Assembly: GCA_942493035.1 (NCBI GenBank)
Contig: OW818666.1
Location: 2,418,001 to 2,482,000, forward strand
Direction of reading: 5' to 3'
Source of the DNA: WRGT01 sp942493035
Lineage (GTDB): Bacteria; Spirochaetota; UBA4802; UBA5550
Length of the DNA stretch: 64,000 nucleotides
The position numbers were made by a program, and so were the translations under genes. Positions 57,233-64,000 of the stretch are shown here, piece by piece; the stretch's first letter is position 1, and every line of letters starts with the position of its first letter. A model generated the notes under the pieces. It was not told the DNA's origin and did not search any database. It saw only the letters and a list, made by a program, of their open reading frames with translations.

Positions 57233-57387
57233 GATTATAATTGACATCAGAAGCTAATACCGTTATTGTGAATCTATATTTAGAAACTACTTATGAAATA
57301 GAAGTATTTTTTTCAGGGTTGTGTATGCGCATAGCGCTGTGCTCCCAAAAATAAATTGCTATTCATTTAAAATCCGGAGATTAAATT

Positions 57388-58107
57388 ATGGAATGGATTA
57401 TTGCACTTCTTACTCTGACTTTTCTTGAAATTGTTCTTGGAATAGATAATATAATATTTATCTCAATCCTTACAAACAGACTCCCTGAATCACAGAAAAA
57501 GAAAGGGAGAATTCTTGGTCTTTCGCTTGCTCTGGTTTTCAGAATAATTCTTCTCTTTTCACTAACATGGATGGTTAAGCATCTCACTACTCCGCTGTTC
57601 AGTGTGCTTACATTCAGCTTCAGTGTAAGAGAACTTGTCCTCATTGCCGGAGGATTATTTCTTCTTGCAAAAAGCACCAGTGAACTCCATTATAAAATTG
57701 ATACACAAAATGCCGGAGCTGAAGCAGTTCCGGTTACTGCCGGATTTGTTAATACAATTGTGCAGATAAGTCTTCTCGATCTGGTGTTCTCATTCGACTC
57801 AATTCTGACAGCAATAGGTCTTACAGACAGACTCCCGGTTATGATTACAGCTGTTGTTATCTCTATAATCTTTATGATGATATTCTCCGGGAAAGTTGCT
57901 GATTTTATTCACAAAAATCCTACACTGGAGATCCTTGCTCTATCATTCCTGATACTTATAGGCTTTATGCTGATTCTTGAAGGTTTCCATCACCAGATTC
58001 CGAAGGGATATATTTACTTTGCAGTATTCTTCTCGCTTGGAGTTGAAATGCTGAATATGAAGTTCCGGAAAAAACATGGAGTAGTCATGACGGAACACGC
58101 GGAATAA
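57388..58107 (+). CDS. TerC-family integral membrane protein
   Basis: The 239-residue protein has about seven membrane helices and the TerC/Alx hallmarks FLEIVLGIDNIIFI near residue 11 and SLLDLVFSFDSILTAIG (about residue 130), with acidic residues inside helices. Family members are linked to metal (manganese) export and resistance to tellurium; the substrate here is not known. It is followed 4 bp later by a metallophosphoesterase. Confidence 0.88.
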   Translation: MEWIIALLTLTFLEIVLGIDNIIFISILTNRLPESQKKKGRILGLSLALVFRIILLFSLTWMVKHLTTPLFSVLTFSFSVRELVLIAGGLFLLAKSTSELHYKIDTQNAGAEAVPVTAGFVNTIVQISLLDLVFSFDSILTAIGLTDRLPVMITAVVISIIFMMIFSGKVADFIHKNPTLEILALSFLILIGFMLILEGFHHQIPKGYIYFAVFFSLGVEMLNMKFRKKHGVVMTEHAE

Positions 58108-58111
58108 TACG

Positions 58112-59272
58112 ATGAAAGGATATCAGTTTTTTATGTTTATCACAATATTTCTTTCAATCTTTTTTGCAGGAAATTTTTATGTTTTCATCAGAGGCTGGCA
58201 GGCTCTCCCTGCCAGCCTTCCTGCAAGAATAATTTATACGGTGTTATTTCTATTTACTGCTCTTTCTTTTATAATCGGAGAGATTTCAGAAAAGACAGGA
58301 CTTATAACTGATAATAAAACTCTGATACTCATCGGTTCGACATGGCTGGCATTTCTACTTTATTCACTTCTTTTCCTGCTGCTGATTGATTTAGTAAGAG
58401 GGATAAACTTTTTCTTTCATTTTCTTCCACCGAATGAAGTACTCAGAGCTGATAATGTACCGCTAAAGCTGATGATCGGAGTGGTAACAGCCGTATCGCT
58501 CATCGTCATCGCAGGGATTATCACAGCGTCAAGTCCTGTTGTCCGGACTGTTGACATTAAGATCGATAAACCGGGCGGAATTGAACACTCGCTTAATATT
58601 GTAATGGCATCGGATATACACCTTGGGAACATTGTAGGGAGAAAGAAGTTCCAGCACCTCGTCGATACAATCAACTCCCTTGATCCCGATATTGTACTCT
58701 TCCCGGGAGATTTCTTTGACGAAACTCTCGGTCCTGTTATTAAGGATAATATGGGGGGACTGGTTGAATCTATACGGGCAAAATATGGAGTGTATGCAGT
58801 AACAGGGAACCATGAATATATCGGAGGAGTAGTTGATGCTGTAAACTTTATGACTAAACACAAGATCCGTGTGCTCCGTGATGAATCAATAGAGATAAAC
58901 AATTCCTTTATTCTGGCAGGACGGGAGGACAAAAGTATAAACCGTTTCACCGGGGGAAAGAGAAAATCTCTTGATGAAATCCTTCAGCAAAAAAACAATA
59001 AACTGCCGGTAATACTTATGGATCATCAGCCCTTTGCAATTGATGAATCAGTAAAAAGCGGTATAGATCTTCATCTCTCCGGTCACACTCATAATGGACA
59101 GCTATGGCCTTTGAATTATATAACAAGCGCAATTTTTGAAGTAAGCTGCGGATACAGAAAAATAAAGGATACAAATGTTTACGTATCGAAAGGTTACGGA
59201 ACGTGGGGTCCGCCGGTAAGGACAAGCGGCCGACCGGAGATTGTAGTTTTTCAGATAAGATTTGCCGATTAG
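58112..59272 (+). CDS. Membrane-anchored calcineurin-like metallophosphoesterase
   Basis: The 386-residue protein has four membrane helices (to about residue 150) and a C-terminal metallophosphatase domain: ASDIHLG, FPGDFFD, VTGNHEYIGG, MDHQP and GHTHNGQ are the metal-ligand motifs in order. Such proteins (YkuE/LpxH-like) cleave phosphate esters of small molecules or lipids; the substrate is unknown. Translationally linked to the TerC gene. Confidence 0.88.
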   Translation: MKGYQFFMFITIFLSIFFAGNFYVFIRGWQALPASLPARIIYTVLFLFTALSFIIGEISEKTGLITDNKTLILIGSTWLAFLLYSLLFLLLIDLVRGINFFFHFLPPNEVLRADNVPLKLMIGVVTAVSLIVIAGIITASSPVVRTVDIKIDKPGGIEHSLNIVMASDIHLGNIVGRKKFQHLVDTINSLDPDIVLFPGDFFDETLGPVIKDNMGGLVESIRAKYGVYAVTGNHEYIGGVVDAVNFMTKHKIRVLRDESIEINNSFILAGREDKSINRFTGGKRKSLDEILQQKNNKLPVILMDHQPFAIDESVKSGIDLHLSGHTHNGQLWPLNYITSAIFEVSCGYRKIKDTNVYVSKGYGTWGPPVRTSGRPEIVVFQIRFAD

Positions 59273-59354
59273 ATTACTTTTAGTATCTTAAAACAAAAAG
59301 CTATATCCATCAAATTGCGATCATACAGATTATAGTGTAAATAAAATATCTCCG

Positions 59355-59389
59355 GTATAAGAACAGTTACATTGTAGCTGTTCTTATAC
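59355..59389. terminator. Hairpin after the phosphoesterase gene
   Basis: Perfect 12-bp arms (GTATAAGAACAG and CTGTTCTTATAC) around an 11-base loop, 80 bp past the stop. No strong T-run. Confidence 0.55.
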
Positions 59390-59503
59390 TATTGAGCTCT
59401 CTTGACTTTTCTTCAACCAGGTGTTAATGTTAATATATAACAATTTACCTCCGAATAAAGCTCATATAAATGATAATAATATGATGATGAAGGAGACACC
59501 TGC

Positions 59504-60712
59504 ATGAAATTAAAACTGGTAAATGCTCTGATTATTCTATTAATTACGACTACCGCGGGAAATCTTTTTAGTGAAGAGACTGTTACTGTCGAAAAGGGAC
59601 AGATAATAGGTAAGATATCTAAAACTAAAGGAAGCAAAGAAATCAATGTGCTTTATCCCGCAAATATTGCCTCTAAAATAAAAATGGGCACAAAACTCTA
59701 TGTTGTCTCTCAGAAAGACGGGCAGCCTGTTATTATTGAACTTGATGTCACCTTCCCCATGATGAGCCAGACTAAAGTCAAAATATCCGGATCAAGCGCC
59801 AAATATGCATCCCTCATTACAGACAAAGCAGAGGTATTCCTGTCAGCAAAACTTGTACATGAGGAGAAGATTATACCTCTTCCGGAAGATTCTGAAATAG
59901 CTATAAAAATGAGAGAATACATAGCAGAAACTCTCATATCATGGTATGCATCTAACAACCAGAAATGCAATACCTTTACCGGCCCCGGGAAGATATTTCT
60001 TAAACCGAATTTCAAAGAACCCTGGAAAAAATTTACGGAACGCTGTGTAAAGGTCAAAGATAATGAAAATAATATAAAACTTCTTGAAATGGCCAGCGGG
60101 CAGATACATGTAATTTTACAGCCATTGAGATTTTTTTATTCAGCCGCTGAGGAGCAGCTGAAAAGCGAGCCTGTTGATCCTTCCAAACCCCCTGTCGAAT
60201 TGACACGCGAATATTTAGAGATTAGATTTCTGGGACAACCTCTGACAAAAAAAGAAGACGACTATATGCGTCACTACGACCCCAAAACACTTGATGCACT
60301 TGGAACATTACTGTACCCCCGTAACAAAATGTTCGGAAAATATTCAGGTAATGATCTTTACAACAGATATTCCTACCATTTACGCTTCATGGCCAGACTT
60401 GCAGTTATGTGCGATAAAGACAAAGTACTTCAGAAGAAAATAACAGATACTACAGGTGAATGGGTCTACGGTGCAGACAATATAGAAACAATAATCAAAA
60501 AATATAAAATTCCCGCAATACATTCAAGTGAGCGTGGCACCGTTACTCATCAGTTTGTTAAATTTTACGCAAGACGATCAGTTGACGGAACCATGCCCGT
60601 TATTTTAAAATATATGTGGATGGCATTCCGGGATTTCGATTATGAATTTTACAACCAGCCTGATATTAAAGCCTTCGGGCAGAAAATTCAATCGATACAG
60701 GCATCAGAGTAA
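59504..60712 (+). CDS. Secreted protein of unknown function
   Basis: This 402-residue protein has a signal peptide (to about residue 23, LFSEE following) and AAGGAG at its ribosome site. Residues 30-110 are beta-rich (VEKGQIIGKISKTKGSKEI). The remainder is mixed and alkaline with WYASNNQKCNTFTGPGK and YYPRNKMF-like stretches; one Cys pair (C150, C169 region) may bond in the periplasm. I do not recognise a family. It stands alone between two hairpins. Confidence 0.7.
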   Translation: MKLKLVNALIILLITTTAGNLFSEETVTVEKGQIIGKISKTKGSKEINVLYPANIASKIKMGTKLYVVSQKDGQPVIIELDVTFPMMSQTKVKISGSSAKYASLITDKAEVFLSAKLVHEEKIIPLPEDSEIAIKMREYIAETLISWYASNNQKCNTFTGPGKIFLKPNFKEPWKKFTERCVKVKDNENNIKLLEMASGQIHVILQPLRFFYSAAEEQLKSEPVDPSKPPVELTREYLEIRFLGQPLTKKEDDYMRHYDPKTLDALGTLLYPRNKMFGKYSGNDLYNRYSYHLRFMARLAVMCDKDKVLQKKITDTTGEWVYGADNIETIIKKYKIPAIHSSERGTVTHQFVKFYARRSVDGTMPVILKYMWMAFRDFDYEFYNQPDIKAFGQKIQSIQASE

Positions 60713-60725
60713 TAATACTTCTGCC

Positions 60726-60770
60726 GTATGTGAGCTGCAGCAGGTTTGGAATCTGCTGCAGTGTGCATAC
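60726..60770. terminator. Hairpin after the unknown secreted-protein gene
   Basis: GTATG..AGCTGCAGCAG and CTGCTGCAG..GCATAC pair around GTTTGGAAT, 14 bp past the stop. Confidence 0.65.
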
Positions 60771-60911
60771 CGACTATACTTCAACAGGTTAACTCCCGCC
60801 AGATAAACAGAATTAATTTATTTACAAAATCTGCATTTCATGGAACCTTCTTGTAAAATTATGGGTCTAATTATATGATTGATTAAGAATACAAAAATTT
60901 GAACTTATTAA

Positions 60912-61156
60912 CAGTATTTATTCCTTAACTTTTTTATAGTAAAAAATGCTATATATATCCGCCGCCGAAGGCATCGGGGATATATAATTTTTGTTTTTTA
61001 CACTATAGCGGTTAACGAGTGAATTAGGTCTTGTCATTTCGAACGGATGTGAGAAATCTTAGATTTCGCAGTCGCTATCGCTTCTTCGAAATGACAGAGT
61101 ATGAACTATTTAATTCGTTAAATCCTATAAAAATTATATTTAGGAATAATTACTGG
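60912..61156. repeat. MITE family A, copy 5, with a nested second element
   Basis: Left end CAGTATTTATTCCTTAACTT and right end AGGAATAATTACTGG match the family A ends, but the copy is about 120 bp too long. Between 61012 and 61121 lies a second palindrome with ends TTAACGAGTGAATTA/TAATTCGTTAA and inner arms GTCATTTCGAA/TTCGAAATGAC, flanked by TATA on both sides. The central GC stem is also mutated (GAAGGCATCGGGG). Rest of 60713-61212: hairpin above and AT-rich leader. Confidence 0.7.
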
Positions 61157-61212
61157 TTAAATAAATAATAAATCTTCATGTAAAAGTGATTAAGGTTCCG
61201 GAGTAGAATAAT

Positions 61213-62025
61213 ATGATTGGATTAAACAGCTTTAAGAACAGACTCAGCAGTAAAATTCTCATAGTCACTTCCGCCATCCTTTTAATAACAATTTCACTGT
61301 CTGTGAATTTCTGCAAAAATGAAAACATAACCAAGCCTGAACAGGGCCCGGTTGTCGAGGCAGTGTATGCACTAGGCACGGTAAAAACAGATAAATTATA
61401 CAATGCCCGTTTCGGGATGAATACTATTATAAAAAAACTTTACGTGCGCGAAGGTGATTCTGTTGAAAAGGGTTCACCTCTTGTTATGGGAGATACATCA
61501 TACCCTCTCACTGCTCCATTCTCCGGTGTTGTAACTGCAGTGAATTATCTTGAGGATGAAATGGCCGCGGCAGGACAGATTATTCTCACTATTTCAAGCA
61601 TTACAAATCTCTATGTTAAAATATCTCTCGACCAGGAATCAATCATTTCTATAAAAAAAGGACAGCCGGCAGAGATGAGTTTTGAAAATCTCCGTAATGA
61701 GAAAGTAAACGGAGTTGTTGAGGCGGTATATCTCTCGGGAGATGAATTTATTGTCAGAATAGCAGCGGAAAAATTCCCGCAAGGTGTCCTTCCGCAGATG
61801 ACGTGCGATACGGCAATTACAATAAGAAAAAATGACAACGCATTGATGATACCGGCTTCCTCAGTTAAAGCCGGTAAAGTGAATATAATTAGAAACGGTA
61901 AAAAAATGACAGTCCCAGTCTCAGTCAAAAAAATAGATTCAAAAAAATCGGAAGTCCTTGATAATTCCATACTCCCCGATGACAGAATTATTACACCGGA
62001 AAACGTGGATAAAGGTAAAAAATAG
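61213..62025 (+). CDS. Membrane-fusion-like periplasmic subunit of an ABC exporter
   Basis: The 270-residue protein has one N-terminal membrane segment and a HlyD/MacA-like barrel and hairpin region: VYALGTVKTDK, KKLYVREGDSVEKGSPLVMG (lipoyl-like), LTAPFSGVVTAVN and ALMIPASSVKAGKV. It is shorter than MacA and lacks most of the long helical hairpin. The stop is one base before the permease start. It would work with the FtsX-type permease and LolD-like ATPase that follow. Confidence 0.82.
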   Translation: MIGLNSFKNRLSSKILIVTSAILLITISLSVNFCKNENITKPEQGPVVEAVYALGTVKTDKLYNARFGMNTIIKKLYVREGDSVEKGSPLVMGDTSYPLTAPFSGVVTAVNYLEDEMAAAGQIILTISSITNLYVKISLDQESIISIKKGQPAEMSFENLRNEKVNGVVEAVYLSGDEFIVRIAAEKFPQGVLPQMTCDTAITIRKNDNALMIPASSVKAGKVNIIRNGKKMTVPVSVKKIDSKKSEVLDNSILPDDRIITPENVDKGKK

Positions 62026-62026
62026 A

Positions 62027-63259
62027 ATGTGGTTCCTTGCACTTAAACACATCTTCTCACGCAAAAGCCAGACACTTCTTACATTTCTGGCAATAGTACT
62101 GGGCTCGGGCGGTTATGTTGTTTTTTCAGGCATACAGCTCGGTTTTCAGGAGTATATGGTCAAACGCCTCATTGAAAGAAGCGGTCATATAAACATATCC
62201 ACACGGGATGATTTTATAAATGCCGAAACTCTAAAGGATGTTTTCTATAAAGGGGAGAATGTAAGTTGGGTAAATACTCCATCTGGAAGACGGTCCTATG
62301 ACAGCCTCACCAGCCCTGCGGAATGGTACAGAAAACTGAAGAATAATCCTGAGGTAATCGGATACGCTCCCCGCATTTCAAAAGATGCCATTGCAAGCCG
62401 CGGAGGATTTGTACAGACAATAAGCTTTATCGGAATAGATCCGGCTCTCCAGACAGCTGTTACAACACTGGCCGAGGACGTTACATATGGAGATCTGAAC
62501 TCTTTGAATAACGGTACCTCTCTCATCTTTGTTGGAGAGAGACTGCTGCAGATACTCGGTGTAAGAGTAAATGATACGATTAACATTTCAACATCTGACG
62601 GAATTGTAACCCCGATGAAAATAATCGGGACATTCAATACCGGGGACAGAAGAAGTGACGAACGTGTAATTTACGGCTCACTTACAACAGTCCAGAAAGC
62701 AACTTCATCACCGGGTGAAATTACAACAATCATTGTAAAGATAAAGGAATTCAGCCGAGCAGCGGAGATTGCAACAGAATGGAGTACAATGAGCAGAGAC
62801 CGGGTTGAAAGCTGGGATCAGCTCAACCAGGATCACCTGAGTATGATGTCTACACAGGATGTTGTAAGACTTGTAACTACAAGCGCGTTCATAGTTATTG
62901 TAGCATTTGGAATCTATAATATTCTCAATATGGTCGTTAATCATAAAAAGCGTGATATAGCAATACTCAGGTCTATCGGATTTGATGAGAAGGATACATC
63001 CTTTCTTTTTCTGATTCAGGGAGTACTTATAGGACTTGCCGGAGGACTGGCAGGACTGGCTATCGGTTTTGCAGGCTGCTTATATATTGAAACGATACAG
63101 ATCCCAATGGGGAGACAGCACATGATGATTTCATGGGATATAATGATCTACATCAAAGGATTCGTTCTTGTATTCGGAGCATCAATCATCGCAAGCTTTT
63201 TCCCCGCACGGGCAGCCGGAAGATTATCACCGATTGAAATTATCAGGGGAGCAGACTGA
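62027..63259 (+). CDS. FtsX/MacB/LolC-type ABC permease
   Basis: The 410-residue protein has four membrane helices in the MacB/LolCE arrangement: one at the N-terminus (LTFLAIVLGSGGYVVFSG), a large periplasmic domain, then three at the C-terminus. The C-terminal motif NMVVNHKKRDIAILRSIGFDEKD and PIEIIRGAD are family hallmarks. The ATG at 62027 is preferred; an earlier start overlaps the previous gene. The substrate may be lipoproteins or lipid; with a LolD-like ATPase next and a secreted protein gene after, outer-membrane lipoprotein export is likely. Confidence 0.88.
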   Translation: MWFLALKHIFSRKSQTLLTFLAIVLGSGGYVVFSGIQLGFQEYMVKRLIERSGHINISTRDDFINAETLKDVFYKGENVSWVNTPSGRRSYDSLTSPAEWYRKLKNNPEVIGYAPRISKDAIASRGGFVQTISFIGIDPALQTAVTTLAEDVTYGDLNSLNNGTSLIFVGERLLQILGVRVNDTINISTSDGIVTPMKIIGTFNTGDRRSDERVIYGSLTTVQKATSSPGEITTIIVKIKEFSRAAEIATEWSTMSRDRVESWDQLNQDHLSMMSTQDVVRLVTTSAFIVIVAFGIYNILNMVVNHKKRDIAILRSIGFDEKDTSFLFLIQGVLIGLAGGLAGLAIGFAGCLYIETIQIPMGRQHMMISWDIMIYIKGFVLVFGASIIASFFPARAAGRLSPIEIIRGAD

Positions 63260-63261
63260 TC

Positions 63262-63954
63262 ATGTACGCGATAGAATGTAAAGATATAGTAAAGTCATTC
63301 GGAGAACCGCCCCTTGTTGTACTTAAGTCTATTTCACTCTCCATTGAAAAGGGTGATTTTGTCGGGATAACCGGGCGCTCCGGATCGGGAAAGTCCACGC
63401 TTCTGTATGTTACAAGCGGACTCGATGAACTTACATCGGGAGAGGTTCTCCTTTCGGGAAAAAACATCCATGAGTTTGAGAGTAAAGAACTCCACCTGTT
63501 CAGAAACAGGAAGATGGGATTCGTATTTCAGTTCCATTATCTCCTCCCTGAACTTACAGCTCTTGAAAATATTCTCATTCCCGCAAGAAAGTTCAAAGAA
63601 GAAAAAAAACGGACCTCATACGCTCTGGAGCTAATGGAGGAGTTTGACGTTATACACTGTAAAGATAAAATCCCGTCAAAAATGTCGGGCGGAGAGATGC
63701 AGAGAACTGCAATAGCACGGTCACTGATAATGGACCCGGAACTTCTCTTTGCCGATGAACCGACCGGTAACCTCGACTCGGAAAACGGAACTAAGGTTAT
63801 GGACATTCTTAAAGAGGTGAACCGCCGGATAGGGACAACAATTCTTATGGTAACACACGAACCGGATTTTGCCGCAATGGCAAAACGGCAGATACATCTT
63901 ACAGATGGAAGAATAGATAAAGACTCATCGCTTACCAGGAGTAAAAAAAAATGA
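63262..63954 (+). CDS. LolD/MacB-type ABC transporter ATPase
   Basis: This 230-residue ATPase has Walker A GRSGSGKST (about residue 38), Q-loop VFQFHYLLPEL, signature MSGGEMQR, Walker B LLFADEPTGNLDSENG and the switch His in MVTHEPDF. The FADEPTGNLD form is typical of LolD/MacB/FtsE. It would power the permease before it. Its TGA overlaps the ATG of the next gene. Confidence 0.93.
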   Translation: MYAIECKDIVKSFGEPPLVVLKSISLSIEKGDFVGITGRSGSGKSTLLYVTSGLDELTSGEVLLSGKNIHEFESKELHLFRNRKMGFVFQFHYLLPELTALENILIPARKFKEEKKRTSYALELMEEFDVIHCKDKIPSKMSGGEMQRTAIARSLIMDPELLFADEPTGNLDSENGTKVMDILKEVNRRIGTTILMVTHEPDFAAMAKRQIHLTDGRIDKDSSLTRSKKK

Positions 63955-64000
63955 AGAGATCAATATACAGAACCTTTACAGCAGCGCTGATGCTGATGCT
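63951..64000 (+). CDS. Exported protein, N-terminus only (window ends)
   Basis: ATG overlaps the ATPase stop (ATGA). The visible residues MKRSIYRTFTAALMLML form the start of a signal peptide. In such cassettes an outer-membrane lipoprotein-sorting protein is common, but nothing beyond the signal can be seen. Confidence 0.6.
   Translation, partial: MKRSIYRTFTAALMLM

Overview
The window looks like chromosome from a Gram-negative anaerobe or facultative anaerobe with moderately low GC. It has many lipoproteins, a Lol-type lipoprotein-export cassette, a Tat component, c-type cytochromes and menaquinone-type respiratory genes. Long membrane sensor kinases of the 7TMR-DISM type, a SpoIIE phosphatase and secreted proteins with a small 'GKIIE' motif would fit a spirochaete (Leptospira-like) lineage, but no marker gene settles this. 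No rRNA or tRNA gene and no CRISPR array was seen.

Region 1 (1-23.3 kb) is a formate and molybdenum/tungsten island. On the minus strand lie an NAD-linked formate dehydrogenase (a NuoG-like selenoprotein catalytic subunit plus a fused NuoE-NuoF subunit), an FmdE-family protein and a molybdate transporter (modABC). On the plus strand lie a second, Tat-exported selenoprotein formate dehydrogenase (alpha and beta subunits), a five-haem cytochrome and the maturation factor FdhE. After a lipoprotein and a hybrid kinase with its own LytTR DNA-binding domain comes a four-gene operon that resembles the Qrc menaquinone reductase: five-haem cytochrome, molybdopterin-family protein, four-cluster ferredoxin and NrfD-like membrane protein. 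The simplest reading is periplasmic formate -> FDH -> multihaem cytochrome -> Qrc-like complex -> menaquinone, with the NAD-linked enzyme linking formate and NADH in the cytoplasm. A short TTAATATGTC-containing motif recurs upstream of three of these units.

Region 2 (23.5-26.5 kb) is accessory DNA. A MACPF-like lipoprotein gene is split by an IS3-family insertion sequence with a visible target duplication, followed by an attC-like palindrome.

Region 3 (26.5-37.9 kb) holds a SpoIIE phosphatase, a C1-folate operon (formate-THF ligase, FolD, with a GIY-YIG protein between them), a spermidine-synthase-like membrane protein and hypDEC for [NiFe]-hydrogenase maturation. Formate made or used by the dehydrogenases can enter the folate pool through Fhs and FolD.

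Region 4 (37.9-55 kb) is mostly signalling: three histidine kinases, a lone receiver, a GGDEF-EAL protein, a HAMP-GGDEF protein, a Crp/Fnr regulator paired with a type II NADH dehydrogenase and facing a ferredoxin-like protein, a pseudo-hydrolase and an envelope-protein operon.

Region 5 (55-64 kb) has TrpB2, TatA, TerC, a metallophosphoesterase, an unrecognised secreted protein and a LolCDE/MacAB-like export cassette running off the end. Intergenic spaces throughout carry several families of small palindromic repeats, some nested and some providing ribosome-binding sites.
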